From positions 8,605,717-8,669,716 of the forward strand of contig CM060080.1 of assembly GCA_030533445.1 (NCBI GenBank): 64,000 nt of DNA, written 5' to 3'. The notes under the pieces were generated by a model. The model did not search any database. It worked only from the letters and a program-made list of their open reading frames with translations, and was not told the DNA's origin. The number at the start of each line of letters is the position of its first letter. Position 1 is the first letter of the stretch. A program made the position numbers and the translations under genes. This DNA is from Cyprinodon diabolis. Lineage: Eukaryota > Chordata > Actinopteri > Cyprinodontiformes > Cyprinodontidae. Of this stretch, positions 20,601 to 28,000 are shown piece after piece.

Positions 20601-22809
20601 CTATGTTAGAAAAGCTAACGGTAAGCTAGCTGGGAAGGAAACGGTTAATCAGACGAACTTTTAGCCAGTTTTCATGTCTGAGGATTAAGGAGAGAACATC
20701 CATTTAGTTGCAGTAGAAGCTGAGCCCATAGCTCTGTCTAGCAGAGAAATATCTACAGTGAAGCCTTTCCTTCATAATGGAACCAGAAGCCGGGAACAGT
20801 TCTGCTTCCTGCTGCTGCAACAGGCCGTTTAACAGCCTGGTTAGAGTTCACAGAGTCAGAGCTGCGTCTCTAGATCTTCCCCTGATCAGACTGTTTGTGG
20901 TTCCAGGTTCCTCAGGAGGTCCAGAAGCTTCCATCAGAGGCGGAGAGTCTGCGATTCTCCCAGAGCGTCTCCAAACAAGAGGATGGAGGCATCCAGGACG
21001 TCTGCAGCAAATCAGGTCAGACAGCATTTTATGACTTTACCTGATCAGGGTCGGGTTCTAGGCGTCCAGACTGCCTGTTCTGTAGACTGACTGACTTACT
21101 GACTGACTGCATCTCAGATCACAGAACCTTGTTTGGACCTTTTAGTTCCGGTTCTGGTTCTTCTCCAGGTTAACAGCCACTCTTTATTGCTGTTGAGGTT
21201 GGTCATGTGCTGATTGTTGGGTCATGTGACGGTGATGTCAGCGCTGTAGGCGGTTTTGATGGAGCAAACGGATGTTCCTCCAAACCTGAGCGATCTGGAT
21301 CCACCCAGGTTCTGGTTCCAGGTCCAGTCAGCTAGGTCTCCTCACAGCTGCTTTCTCAAAGCGAAGCAGGTGACCTGGATACGATCATCCAAGCTTTGTT
21401 CTGAACTCAGTCGTCATTTGCCTTCAGAATCCTGCTGCTCGTCTCCAAACACATCCCTCCTGTCCCCCCGCCTCCTCCCACCATTCTGAGAGTTGCCAAC
21501 ATTCCAGTGTGTGCAGAATGTCCCGGCCGACATCCTATCTCGGGGGCGTCCACCACCGGGGGAGTGGAGGCTCCAGCCAGAGGTAGTGGGAGCTATTTGG
21601 GAGAAGTTCAGAAGAGCAGCCATAGATCTATTTGCATCCCAAGAGACGACCCATTGCCCGCTTTGGTTCTCCCTGGCAGACAGTGCCAGTCCCCTAGGTC
21701 AGGATGCGCTGTCGCACGACTTGCACTGCTCTATGCATTCCCGCCACTTCCCCTGATAAGCCCAACCTCCTGAGGGTCTTTCAGGATCGTTGGGTAACAG
21801 AACCTGATCAGCGCAGCGGGTCGAACCTCCGTAGGCTTGGACCATGTTCTGTTCTCACTGAATGAAACAGGTCCAGTTAAAGTCTGGTTTCATATCTGGG
21901 AACTTTTCTTCTCTTTGTTTGCAGAGACGGATGAGGAGAAACAGCAAACGATCAGTCGTGTTCCAGCTGAGGCAGCCCGTCGTGTCGCCCCGTCAGAAAC
22001 CCGGTGGCCGCCTCCTTGTCAGGGTTCAGGTCAGCCCATCTTTGTCCGCCTGCAGCCCACTGTCCCCCTCTCCGACCCTGCGCCTCCTCTGCCTGGATTC
22101 TCTGAAGTGAAGAAGCGGACCAGAACCATTCCCAACATTCTGTCCCGGAGCCGCCACCAAGCTGCGTCCCTGAAGGCAGAAGGTAAGAGGCAGCACTCAC
22201 GTGCTTTATCTGGGGTTCTGGTGGCTTTTCTCATCCGTGTTTCTGTCCTCAGAACTGAAGTCAGACTCTGTGCCCGTTGCCGTTCATCCAGAAAGTACAC
22301 AGCATCGCCGCCCGGAGCAGCGGCCGCCGCTTTCTGCAGCTGCAGCCACGGTTCTGCTGCTCCCCACGGAATGCGGCCGGGCCACAGTCCAGAACCCGGG
22401 TGCAGCTGGGCCCCTCGGTCCCAACACCTCTCAGAGCTCTGCTCCGAACACGGATGGACCGTCTGCTGGGCCAAAACCCAGATCCGATTCGGACAACCAA
22501 AGCCTGTCGTCCCTTCTCAGCGAAATTGTTTTTCTCAACCAGCAGACTGTTACCACGGTAACGCCAGCAGACCAGGGCAGCCCACAGGTTTACCCCGGTG
22601 GTTCCGAGGAACGGAGACGGGCTGCCCCGCGGCCAGAGGCTCCCTGCGAAGGTGTCCTGACCCCGCCCCCTCTGTTGCACATGAAGGTGGGAGCGGCCAA
22701 GGCAGAAGGACTCAGCACAAATGACGGCTCTTCGGTTGGAGGGGGTGTGGCCTGGAGGCCGATGCCAAGGCTAGTTCCACTGGGCCTGAGAGGAAACTCC
22801 CCCAGCTGA
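816..22809 (+). CDS. mga: mga, MAX-dimerisation protein MGA, 3' part (16 exons, 5' end outside window)
   Basis: MGA is a nuclear dual-specificity factor (T-box plus bHLH-zipper) that pairs with MAX and scaffolds the PRC1.6 repressor; this is family knowledge. Read here: exons 816-1076, 2068-2732, 3905-4016, 7691-7768, 11063-11151, 11232-11320, 11429-11516, 11599-11715, 11789-11900, 16669-16763, 19862-19950, 20036-20102, 20907-21015, 21250-21321, 21925-22182 and 22253-22809. Every junction is AG/GT and every phase matches, giving about 950 codons without a stop. The bHLH-zipper lies in 11599-11900, and the last exon has an [16 protein letters not shown] motif. The T-box half would lie upstream of the window. 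Identification rests on the bHLHZ, the C-terminal motifs and the neighbour mapkbp1. Individual small exons are less certain than the whole, and further exons could be missed in the repeat-filled introns. Confidence 0.85.
1215..1926 (-). mobile_element. LINE (L2/Rex-like) 3' end: ORF tail and 3' UTR
   Basis: On the minus strand 1926-1696 reads the characteristic C-terminal tail of a fish non-LTR reverse transcriptase, with [20 protein letters not shown] and [10 protein letters not shown] before the stop. It is followed (1680-1215) by the 3' UTR with the recurrent segment around actaagcatgcttgtagcga. The same 3' UTR recurs at 5275, 20420 and 38320. The copy is 5'-truncated and inactive. It sits in the mga intron, antisense to the gene. 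Confidence 0.75.
2068..2732 (+). CDS. mga: mga large exon, Ser/Pro-rich with acidic C-terminal end
   Basis: Acceptor tcctcag, donor AAACAG|gtaaaa; 665 nt, phase 1 in and phase 0 out. It encodes [13 protein letters not shown], a poly-serine run, a Gln/Pro-rich middle and an acidic end containing [20 protein letters not shown]. The hydrophobic-plus-acidic core ([11 protein letters not shown]) resembles a SUMO-interacting motif; that reading is inference. It is flanked on both sides by LINE fragments of one family. Confidence 0.8.
2801..3720 (-). mobile_element. LINE (L2/Rex-like) reverse transcriptase fragment
   Basis: Minus-strand frames contain [16 protein letters not shown] (3570-3388), a typical non-LTR RT motif, and further downstream [26 protein letters not shown] and [13 protein letters not shown] (3139-2801). 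The reading frame is broken between the two pieces and both ends are missing. It is a dead copy inside the mga intron, in the same orientation and family as 1215-1926. Confidence 0.85.
3905..4016 (+). CDS. mga: mga small exon, diverged copy of the zipper exon 11789-11900
   Basis: Acceptor tgcctgcag, donor CAGAAG|gtttga; 112 nt, phase 0 in and 1 out. Length, phases and the last 11 exon bases plus first 11 intron bases (TCCATCAGAAG then gtttgaatgct) match the helix-2/zipper exon at 11789-11900. The encoded 37 residues have prolines and glycines and no clear zipper. It may be a real exon, or a relic that happens to remain open. Confidence 0.5.
4450..4565 (-). mobile_element. LINE 3' UTR fragment
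   Basis: Closely resembles 1571-1680 in the same orientation (attctgcagagtgg through gcagcataactatag), so it is a second truncated tail of the same LINE family. Confidence 0.6.
4843..5228. mobile_element. Non-autonomous hAT MITE
   Basis: The termini CACGGGTCACCAA and TTGGTGACCCCTG are inverted, and the element is bounded by a perfect 8-bp duplication ccttatac (4835-4842 and 5229-5236). Eight-bp duplications and this terminus type are diagnostic of hAT elements. 386 bp with no coding capacity. Confidence 0.85.
5275..5530 (+). mobile_element. LINE 3' UTR fragment, opposite orientation
   Basis: Reverse complement of the 1240-1500 segment, including the tacaagcatgcttagtgtga core. It is a truncated tail of the same LINE family, inserted in the other orientation. 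Confidence 0.65.
5829..7590. repeat. Compound minisatellite: 21-bp array then 58-bp array
   Basis: From 5829 to about 6080 there are some twelve 21-bp units of the type gctaacgccatcctgtccgct. From there to 7590 the unit becomes 58 bp, made of a 21-bp unit (tccaatgctaatgccagcct) plus a 37-bp unit carrying cctgtgtaaaaaccagcctg. 21 is a multiple of 3, so the array gives a 124-aa open frame rich in Ala, Asn, Ile, Leu and Ser, which I regard as an artefact. Located in an mga intron. Confidence 0.9.
7691..7768 (+). CDS. mga: mga small exon
   Basis: Strong acceptor (polypyrimidine, tattttccag) and donor GTCAAAG|gtgtgt; 78 nt, phase 1 in and 1 out. Joined to its neighbours it reads [26 protein letters not shown] with no stop. 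I do not recognise the segment; support is splice sites, phase and protein-like composition. Confidence 0.6.
8260..8734. mobile_element. MITE (ACTGCAAAAA family) with nested insertion
   Basis: The ends actgcaaaaag and tttttgcagt are inverted. The interior (agacattttgccaatgg, caatttacatttaaaa) is shared with the copies at 34492-34829 and 52930-53178. A second repeat (about 8440-8690: tactttaatgatccctgggg plus a TA microsatellite) sits inside it. Confidence 0.65.
8597..8659. repeat. (TA)n microsatellite
   Basis: Uninterrupted TA dinucleotide run of about 31 units in an mga intron. Confidence 0.98.
8832..9878. repeat. 16-bp minisatellite with 384-bp higher-order repeat
   Basis: About 65 units of 16 bp, variants of cccataggcgttctca and cccatagccggtctca. 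Rare variants recur at a fixed offset: cccttagg at 8864 and 9248, ggtctccccc at 9161 and 9545, both 384 bp apart (24 units). So a 24-unit block was duplicated. The flanks resemble the DIRS-like terminal sequence at 15376-15465. Confidence 0.95.
9879..9945. mobile_element. DIRS-like terminal sequence fragment
   Basis: The segment ctctgttatcaaactaccag followed by ggttatttcagtaacccta parallels 15441-15468 (ctctgttatcaaacaaccag then ggattacat) next to the DIRS-like debris. It continues directly from the 16-bp array. Confidence 0.5.
10170..10690. repeat. Interspersed repeat shared with 51050-51470
   Basis: Patches of close similarity: atcaggaatcgtaagatc with gagaaaatc, and cttttaaaccctgcaatttc with cgtacagtttgagctgta. 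They occur in the same order at 51118-51420, inside the 1.4-kb terminal-inverted-repeat element. This is probably a truncated relative of that element. Confidence 0.6.
11063..11151 (+). CDS. mga: mga exon A1 (copy of 16669-16763)
   Basis: Acceptor gttctgatag, donor GTTGAT|gtaagc; 89 nt, phase 1 in and 0 out. It encodes [19 protein letters not shown]. The counterpart A2 has [20 protein letters not shown]. The hydrophobic core followed by serines and acids looks like a SUMO-interacting motif (inference) and is kept in both copies. Confidence 0.7.
11232..11320 (+). CDS. mga: mga exon B1 (copy of 19862-19950)
   Basis: Acceptor ggttctggcag, donor TTCAAG|gtgaga; 89 nt, phase 0 in and 2 out. It encodes [20 protein letters not shown] and then a charged Ser-rich tail. 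Upstream intron sequence (aaactggattgcagctgcag onward) is almost the same as that before 19862. Confidence 0.7.
11429..11516 (+). CDS. mga: mga exon C1 (copy of 20036-20102)
   Basis: Acceptor gctttccag. It encodes [18 protein letters not shown] and then [11 protein letters not shown]. The donor AAAGGG|gtacct is chosen because it is the one that keeps phase 0 into the bHLH exon at 11599 and avoids the in-frame TAG at 11548; the intron is then 82 bp. The 3' half differs from copy C2, so the donor is only moderately sure. Confidence 0.6.
11599..11715 (+). CDS. mga: mga exon: bHLH basic region and helix 1
   Basis: Acceptor tggatctccag, donor AAAAAG|gtgggg; 39 codons, phase 0/0. It opens with [17 protein letters not shown]. 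This aligns position by position with the MAX-type basic region H-N-x-x-E-R-x-x-R and the start of helix 1, and continues through a loop to MSKASILKK, the start of helix 2. The His, Glu and Arg residues that contact E-box DNA in MAX are present. One basic position after ER is Ile-Ser instead of basic. Confidence 0.9.
11789..11900 (+). CDS. mga: mga exon: helix 2 and leucine zipper
   Basis: Acceptor ttctgctgcag, donor CAGAAG|gtttga; 112 nt, phase 0 in and 1 out. It continues helix 2 as [20 protein letters not shown] and then a highly charged coiled-coil segment to LLVPSE. It dimerises with MAX by family knowledge. Confidence 0.88.
12116..12836. mobile_element. Non-autonomous hAT element
   Basis: The termini cagaggtgtcaag and acttttcacaccactg are inverted, with further inverted similarity inside (aagtacaaatactttgtt against ttacttaagtagaagtat). 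It is flanked by a perfect 8-bp duplication aaaactcc (12108-12115 and 12837-12844). 721 bp, no open frame of note. Confidence 0.88.
13130..15468 (+). mobile_element. Decayed DIRS-like retrotransposon (tyrosine-recombinase type)
   Basis: Plus-strand frames at 14203-14620 carry [20 protein letters not shown], an N-terminal recombinase/SAM-like segment, then [17 protein letters not shown], both typical of DIRS recombinases. They are interrupted by stops and a frame change. Downstream about 15240-15468 are terminal-type sequences with paired gataacagagcgaggg and ctctgttatcaaac. No intact frame remains. Located in an mga intron. Confidence 0.6.
13867..13906. repeat. 18-bp-arm inverted repeat (hairpin)
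   Basis: gccctgttccctcactct and agagtgagggaacagggc are exact complements separated by gact. It lies inside the DIRS-like remnant. It could be an element-specific structure or a local inverted duplication. Confidence 0.85.
15469..15976. mobile_element. MITE inserted in DIRS-like terminal sequence (TTAA-type ends)
   Basis: The ends ttaaagctacagtgtgtaat and attacacactgtagctttaa are inverted repeats. The flanks rejoin as ccagggattaca/gtaaccc, which resembles the uninterrupted sequence at 9910-9935 (ccagggttatttcagtaaccc). About 508 bp, non-coding. The exact family (TTAA piggyBac-like or TA/TWA class) is not settled. Confidence 0.7.
16039..16335 (-). mobile_element. Possible LINE endonuclease relic
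   Basis: The minus-strand frame includes [20 protein letters not shown] and [13 protein letters not shown], which resembles the endonuclease part of fish LINEs (WLxxxISH...GGGLAVxVN). Short and degraded. Confidence 0.45.
16669..16763 (+). CDS. mga: mga exon A2
   Basis: Acceptor gttctgacag, donor GCTGAT|gtaagc; 95 nt, phase 1 in and 0 out. It follows directly in frame from the zipper exon 11789-11900. It encodes [19 protein letters not shown], an I-x-I core followed by an acidic stretch that fits a SUMO-interacting motif. Confidence 0.8.
16764..17470. other. mga intron, no recognised feature
   Basis: Intronic sequence without convincing exons; short open frames lack splice support. I see no mobile-element ends here. 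Confidence 0.5.
17471..17665. repeat. Short interspersed repeat (tatatagcgcc... family)
   Basis: Contains the widespread teleost motif around acttatatagcgcctttatt and aaagcgctttacactacattc with cattcacccattcacgcaca. I recognise the motif as repetitive but not its class. Confidence 0.5.
17953..18153. mobile_element. hAT MITE, near-palindromic
   Basis: Long inverted ends (cagtgtgttcaatcctggtc against gaccagggttaaaaaacactg, extending to the gcatgttttagatgtttc arms). Perfect 8-bp duplication tactagac at 17945-17952 and 18154-18161. 201 bp. Confidence 0.9.
18244..18474 (+). pseudogene. THAP-domain fragment of a DNA transposon
   Basis: Open frame starting [20 protein letters not shown] and reaching [15 protein letters not shown]. 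It has the THAP C2CH spacing (Cys...Cys near the start, CxxH near the end) plus a P-hydrophobic-Trp segment. THAP domains are the DNA-binding part of P-element-type transposases. Only this domain is present and no transposase core follows. The adjoining 18475-18710 recurs inverted at 30325-30550, so this is interspersed mobile DNA. Confidence 0.6.
18475..18710 (+). repeat. Interspersed repeat paired with 30325-30550 (inverted)
   Basis: cttgatcaacagccgatacc, accagtaggtggcagtagtg and ttcaaatgaaaattactctt recur as reverse complement at 30325-30550 in the same order. It is probably terminal sequence of the THAP element. Confidence 0.75.
19010..19631. mobile_element. Harbinger-type MITE
   Basis: Perfect inverted termini ggccccgtccacac / gtgtggacggggcc and a 3-bp duplication tta on both sides (19007-19009, 19632-19634). 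Both are typical of PIF/Harbinger elements. 622 bp, no transposase. Confidence 0.85.
19862..19950 (+). CDS. mga: mga exon B2
   Basis: Acceptor ggttctggcag, donor TTCAGG|gtgaga; 89 nt, the same length and phase as B1 (11232-11320). It encodes [20 protein letters not shown] and a Lys/Ser tail. Confidence 0.75.
20036..20102 (+). CDS. mga: mga exon C2
   Basis: Acceptor gctttccag, donor GGTCAG|gtctgt; 67 nt, phase 2 in and 0 out. It encodes [20 protein letters not shown]. The intron before it is a near copy of the one before C1. Confidence 0.72.
20420..20600 (-). mobile_element. LINE 3' UTR fragment
   Basis: Matches 1345-1500 (ttgactcttcagcaatccct, actaagcatgctggtagcga, aggccgactggggttcaaga) in the same orientation. 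Confidence 0.7.
20907..21015 (+). CDS. mga: mga exon
   Basis: Acceptor gtggttccag, donor AAATCAG|gtcaga; 109 nt, phase 0 in and 1 out. It encodes [20 protein letters not shown] then [17 protein letters not shown]. No domain recognised. Confidence 0.75.
21250..21321 (+). CDS. mga: mga small exon
   Basis: Acceptor gcgctgtag. It encodes [19 protein letters not shown] plus VLVP. Two donors are possible: CCCAG|gttctg at 21308 and TTCCAG|gtccag at 21321. Only the second keeps phase into 21925, so it is preferred. Confidence 0.55.
21485..21795 (+). mobile_element. DIRS-like retrotransposon fragment (RNase H region)
   Basis: Plus-strand frame reads [19 protein letters not shown], then [20 protein letters not shown], followed by [10 protein letters not shown] in a neighbouring frame. 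These motifs are common in fish DIRS/Ngaro-type polyproteins after the RT. It is isolated and truncated, and lies in an mga intron. Confidence 0.7.
21925..22182 (+). CDS. mga: mga exon
   Basis: Acceptor tgtttgcag, donor GCAGAAG|gtaaga; 258 nt, phase 1/1. It encodes [20 protein letters not shown], then [18 protein letters not shown], and ends with a basic stretch [19 protein letters not shown] that could act as a nuclear-localisation segment (inference). Confidence 0.8.
22253..22809 (+). CDS. mga: mga terminal coding exon
   Basis: Acceptor tctgtcctcag; stop TGA at 22807-22809. It contains [19 protein letters not shown], a conserved-looking amphipathic motif, then [14 protein letters not shown], and ends [20 protein letters not shown] second frame stays open from 22726 to 22977 past this stop and has protein-like composition, so the true C-terminus needs transcript support. 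Confidence 0.8.
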
Positions 22810-22989
22810 GTCGAAGCGCAGCCGAGCTGGACGCTCCAGAACTGCAGATCCCTTCGATCCACTGGAGGCTCAACGACGATTCCTTCCTCTATTATATCAG
22901 ACCGCAAACTGGACCGGAGCGGATCAGACCCGATCAGAATCAACAGCATTCATTTTATGAACCCAAGCTCTATTAGTTACCGATTTCCT

Positions 22990-23252
22990 TGTCTCCATGG
23001 TAACCGGGGACTTTGTTTCCACGGTAATCACGCCGACTGTCTACATGGTAACTGTTGACTCTGTCTCCACAGTAATTACGCTGACTGTCTCCATGGTAAC
23101 CGTTGACTCTGTTTCCACGGTAATCACGCTGACTGTCTCCATGGTAACTGTTGACTCTGTTTCCACGGTAATCACGCTGACTGTCTCCACGGTAACTGTT
23201 GACTCTGTCTCCACGGTAATCACGCTGACCGTCTCCACGGTAACCGTGCTCC
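22990..23252. repeat. 48-bp minisatellite in mga 3' UTR
   Basis: About 5.4 units of 48 bp (gtctccatggtaactgttga then ctctgtttccacggtaatca and cgctgact). 48 is a multiple of 3, so both strands appear open over 100 codons (Thr/Val on +, Tyr/Arg/Gly/Asp on -). These frames have no independent support. Confidence 0.92.
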
Positions 23253-23548
23253 TCTGTAGGAAGATCTGGAATAATCTCCATGGTTTCCAGACCAGGTCCT
23301 TTGGAGGCTGAATTTTTCTAAATGTTTTAGCTGCTAAAGTTTCAGCTCCATCAGTATTTGACTGCCTGAGTTCTGAAGCCTCCTGGGTCGGTTCTGACCC
23401 TCATGTCAAGTATAAAATGTTTAGGACTGCTTCTCTTTGTTTGGAAGTTGAGATAAATCCAAGCTCTTCTGCCTGGTCTTCATTAGTAGGAATTTGTTTT
23501 TAAAATATTTGGATGTAGATTGTTTCTCCTGTTCAACACTTTAATATT

Positions 23549-23554
23549 AATAAA
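23549..23554 (+). terminator. Polyadenylation signal of mga
   Basis: Canonical AATAAA 740 bp past the stop, followed by a T-rich downstream element (gttttttgttttttt). Confidence 0.7.
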
Positions 23555-23634
23555 GTTTTTTGTTTTTTTTAATCAATGAGCCATGATGTTGGTCTTTGAT
23601 GTGGGGAATAGGAACTGGTCTCCTCAGGTGAATT

Positions 23635-23885
23635 CTAGCCTGGGGTCTTTGGGTTTCTCTCTACATCAGCCTCCAAGTCTTTAAGCCACAGATTCTGAGC
23701 TGGAGAGATCTGAACTTTGACTAGGCCATTCAAACCCATGAATTGTTGGTGTACGCTCCACCGTGTCCCTGGCTGGATGTTCAGGTGAACCTCCACAGCT
23801 TCTAACAGGTTTTCTTCTAGGATAGTCCTGATTGAGCTCCACCCATCAGCCTCCGTTCCCCACAGCATGATGCTGCCACCACCAC
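23635..23885 (-). pseudogene. Decayed Tc1-like transposase fragment
   Basis: Minus strand starts with GGSIMLWG, a variant of the Tc1 GGGSVMVWG motif, and has EENLLEAVEVHLNIQPG, then ends. It has no TIR partner in view. It lies between mga and mapkbp1. Confidence 0.55.
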
Positions 23886-23889
23886 CCTC

Positions 23890-24888
23890 TTTTTATCAGA
23901 TTATAGTTGTTTAATGACGGAGGTTGTTAGTGTTGGTTAGGGAGAAGTAGCTGCTCATCACTGAGCTGTGAAAGAAGAGGATCTGGACAGAAACGGTGGT
24001 TTGGACATGGACAGAAGAACATTATGTACTTTTAATGGGTCCTAATTAGCAGATGGTGTCGAAAATATGTTTATTCCTCCAGTATAAATCCTGCTGTTTA
24101 AAAACTCTTTCATAGAAGTTAGAGGATCAACTTCAGCTTTTAAAAAAGGTAAAAATCTAATGAAGGAACAAACATCAAGGACAGAAGGTTTACTGCACTA
24201 CCCTATTAAAGGAACATTTTTCTATAATTCTGGATGATAACTTCCTTAGACTTCATTTTCTTCGTTTTTTAACTAATGGTGTTAAATTTAACATCATTTT
24301 GGTAAACTATTTATTTTGGTACGTGGTGAGCAACAAGTTGGGGCAGCACAGAGTCCAAAGAAATTGTCTGGATGAAACTAATTAATTTGATATATATTTT
24401 TTTTTTTTTAAATACCAACAAGCCATAATGAAAATCAGCTTAAATTAAACTATTTTTTCTATTTTTAAAATCTAAGGACTAGAAAGTAAAAATGACTCCA
24501 GTAAAGTATAGATGGCCGACATTTCTACTTCTGTAAAGTAATGAAGTATTTGTAGTTTATTTGAGGTGAAAAAAAAAAAAATCTAGAACCTTTCGGCTCC
24601 TCTGCGCCACTCTTATTGTGAAAAGCCCAACCGGAAACAGTAGCTAGTGCCGCATGCGAGCTTGCCGCTGTCGGTTTGGCCGTGCGTCTCCAGCCTGTCA
24701 GCTTTAAACCTTTTACTGCAGCGGAAAAAATGGCGAACTGGATCCTAAGGAACTGGGCCCAGGCTGTCTGACAGGTTCCGGTCCAGTTTAGACCCTGGAC
24801 AGCATGCCCGGACCGCCACCGGGCGGTTAGCGCTTCACCGCGACCCAAACAGTCCTCTAGACGAGAGCTGCCGGCGAAGGGTGACGAG
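23890..24888. other. mga-mapkbp1 intergenic region / mapkbp1 5' flank
   Basis: AT-rich to about 24590, then clearly GC- and CpG-richer to the mapkbp1 ATG, consistent with a CpG-type promoter and 5' UTR at about 24600-24888. No TATA box or start site can be fixed by eye. Confidence 0.45.
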
Positions 24889-25005
24889 ATGTCGGCGGAG
24901 GGAAGCGGAACCATCCGCAGGCGGATCAAGAACCTGCTGCGCTCCCCGTCCATCAAACTGAGACGGACCGGAGCGGCTCGGAACCAAAACGACCTTAGCG
25001 GCAAG
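24889..25005 (+). CDS. mapkbp1: mapkbp1 exon 1 (start codon)
   Basis: ATG in gacgagATGt context (purine at -3). Encodes [17 protein letters not shown], the conserved basic N-terminus of MAPKBP1. 39 codons, donor GCAAG|gtacaa, phase 0. CpG-rich. Confidence 0.93.
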
Positions 25006-28000
25006 GTACAACACACAGAGAGAGACACACAGACATGCACACACACACACAGAGTCGGACACAGAGACACATACAAACTCACACACACTCACAGATACAC
25101 TGGTCAGCACCAGTGAGATGGTCCACCTGCTCATGGCTCTCTGCTCAGCTGACTGGTTCTACTGGTACTGTTGGGTCGGACGTATCTGAAGGTTCTTCCC
25201 CATCTTCAGAACCCTGAAGCGGTACCAGATGACCCCGCACCAAGAGCAGCAGGTTTTAGAGGGAACCGGTTGAAGGCGGCCAGAAATGAGCCACCAGAAC
25301 CAGTGGATCCAACATGAACCGGATCCTCTGCAGGGAATGGAACCAGGCCGGGTCACAGAACAACCCAGAAGTGCTGACCGGCTGATGGGAACACGAAGAG
25401 ATGTTCTTGGAGGTTCTGAGAAACCGTCCTGGAGCGTCACCAGAACCTCTGCCGGTCCATAACCCTGTCTTGGTTTCATTTGGGCCGGAGCAAAACCGAG
25501 AATTGACCCAAAGAATCGGCAGCACTAATCAGGCCGACTTCTGTGAGACCAATTGGTGCCAGCACTAGAACCTGTCTGTCTCTAACCAGAACCACAGCCC
25601 CTCTGTGTTGTTTGGGTTCTACTCCAGTGGTTCTGTTGGGTCCACAGCAGTGGTACTGGGACATCAGCCGGAGCTGTTGGCCAGAGCCAGAAGAAGAAGT
25701 GGTCCCTGATCGGTTTCCTGCTCTGAGGGTTGATTTGTGTCTGGACTTGCAGGGTCCGGGTTGGTGGATGTACACCGGCCCGGTTCTGCTTTCCTGTTCC
25801 TTGGGAGCGGATAAGGGACCAGAAGAAACGGCGTGTTGTCAATTGGTTCCTGTTCAGATTAGCATCAAGGAAACTGCTTCATCTTATCTTCAGTCCATCA
25901 AACTGTTTCCTGAAAAACCAGTTGATCCACCAGTGAACCCAGCAGGTCTGCATCAATCTGAAACCTGCTGCCCATTTCAGCCATCATCATCACCATCATT
26001 GGTTCCCAGTAAGGCGTCTGTAGGACGCATCACGGCCTTCCTTTACTCAGTTTGTGAAGGAATTGCTGGTATAGGCTGAAATGAGCTGATGTTTCTGGTG
26101 TGAACAGGAAGTCCTTCCAGCTGTTCTCCTGTTCCAGCTGCATGAGGACGTCCATGTTAAGAGGAAACATCTGGACCAACCTGAACTCTAATGATGGATA
26201 AATCCCACATAAGGATTCAGGGACGCGTTTGCAATGATTAAAAACCATAATAAAATAAACCAAAGATCCTTTGGGTTCCTGTTCCTCGCTACGGTGATAC
26301 CACGTGACCGCTTCGCGAAGTGGTTCGGGAAGCGCAAGAATTTTGACAGGCATCTAAACAGCCTCAGTGTTCAGTCAAGATGTGGCAGTTTGGAGGAGAG
26401 CTGCTGTCAGCTGGATAAAGTCTGGATAGATTCTAAGAATAGATTGGTTGGAAAAACAACCAATCTAGTTGGTTAAAACTAATTTGGTTAGAATAAACAA
26501 TGTAATAATCAAAATCTGAGGAAACCACCAGAAAAAGTCAGTTTTAACACGTCACTATTAACTTCTATTTTCCTCCCTATTATGGTTATCTATATAGGTG
26601 GCATCATCTGTAACATACAGGTTCTCACTCTAGAGGTTGATGGTTCAAAACCTGTCTTTGACTTTTTGAAAGTTGCGATTAAACTTATTTTGGCTGATGA
26701 GACTAATTTGCATTGTTTTGCCCGAGTAACAATATAGATTGGGTAAATTAGGTCAGTTTAGCCAAAAGATTGGTTGAACACAACTTCCAACCTGATTAAA
26801 ACCAAAAAACGTGGAAAAACGATCATATTTGAATAAAAATGACTAACACCTTTAATTTTGCATATCATTACCCAATTTGTGCAAACACGTTCACTGTCTG
26901 CTTGAGTTTATTTCATTAAAATGGCAGAAAAACTGTGCACCTTAAAGGATTGTCCTAAGAAATTTTACACTTAAAAAAAATACGAAAGATTTTATTATAC
27001 ACACCAACCATTAACAATTTCAAAGGAACTTAAAAGGGGAAAAAAAAGAACAGAACATCACCATCACTACTAACAGCCAGTCGGTGGTTGATGCTCTTAT
27101 TTTGAAGTTTTAAAGGAAACGAATGAATGCACTGAGGAGCCAAGCAGCGTGTCTGTGATGGCCTTCTGTGTAGAGATGGAAGGTAGGAATGATCCATCAG
27201 CTAGCTAGCTGTCAGACGCTAGTCCTGTTAATGTTAGCTGGATTAAGCTACTTAAAACGCGACAGAAATCATCTAAAATATGGTCCAGGACGTTTGTACC
27301 ACGCCACTTTGCTAGCTGAACGTATTCAAACACTGCTGGTTATTTAACGTATTCAAACACTGCTGGTTATTATAAAGTACTTCACCACAGTAACTGTATT
27401 ATAGTACCGTAGTAGTCCTGCCCCACTACACAGGCGCAAGGCTCAACAGGAGGGCTAAATCCTCAGGACAGGACTCGGCTATTCCACTACGCCTGAAGGC
27501 TCACTCGTTTCAGGACAACAACTTCTGGATTTTGGCCAAGGAAGACGGATGGTTTGAGAGAGGGGTTAAGGTAATGTGACCAGTCATCCCCGATTTCTGG
27601 GGACAGTCCCCGTTTTGGACCACCTGTCCCTGGCTAAAGCTGTCCCTGGAAATGTCCCCGGTTTTACCATTTTAAGAATGAACGGGGAAAAGTTGCGCGT
27701 AGGCTGTTATTACGGTAGAAAGAGCGCGTTAGCATGCTGCGCTTAGAAACGGCTGTTAGCGTAAAACTGTCCATGTTTATCGGTTCATTGATTTGTTTGG
27801 AAGGGATTCAGATTGTTTTATTTCCCTGTTTTAGATCAGTGTTAGAGTGAAGACAAAGACTGATAGAAAGCAGATTGAATGATAGCAGAGGAAAATAGGA
27901 AGACTGATGGAAAGATCAGTAAAAGAAGGAAGGAAAATGTACTAGAATAGCAAAACGGAGAGCAGGCAGGAGTCGGCTAGAAAGAAAAGAGACTGAAGAG

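Noticed and set aside
21837..22724. 295-aa single-frame ORF as one exon
   Set aside because: It runs through the intron 22183-22252, which has good GTAAGA/CAG signals, and then continues in the wrong frame; mga exons 21925-22182 and 22253-22809 explain it.
24525..25134. Minus-strand 187- and 99-aa frames opposite mapkbp1 exon 1
   Set aside because: Shadows of a CpG-rich exon and a CA repeat (Cys/Val/Ser runs).
26590..26665. tRNA-like segment with a ggttcaaaacc B-box resemblance
   Set aside because: A-box and acceptor/anticodon pairing cannot be drawn; at most a SINE head relic.
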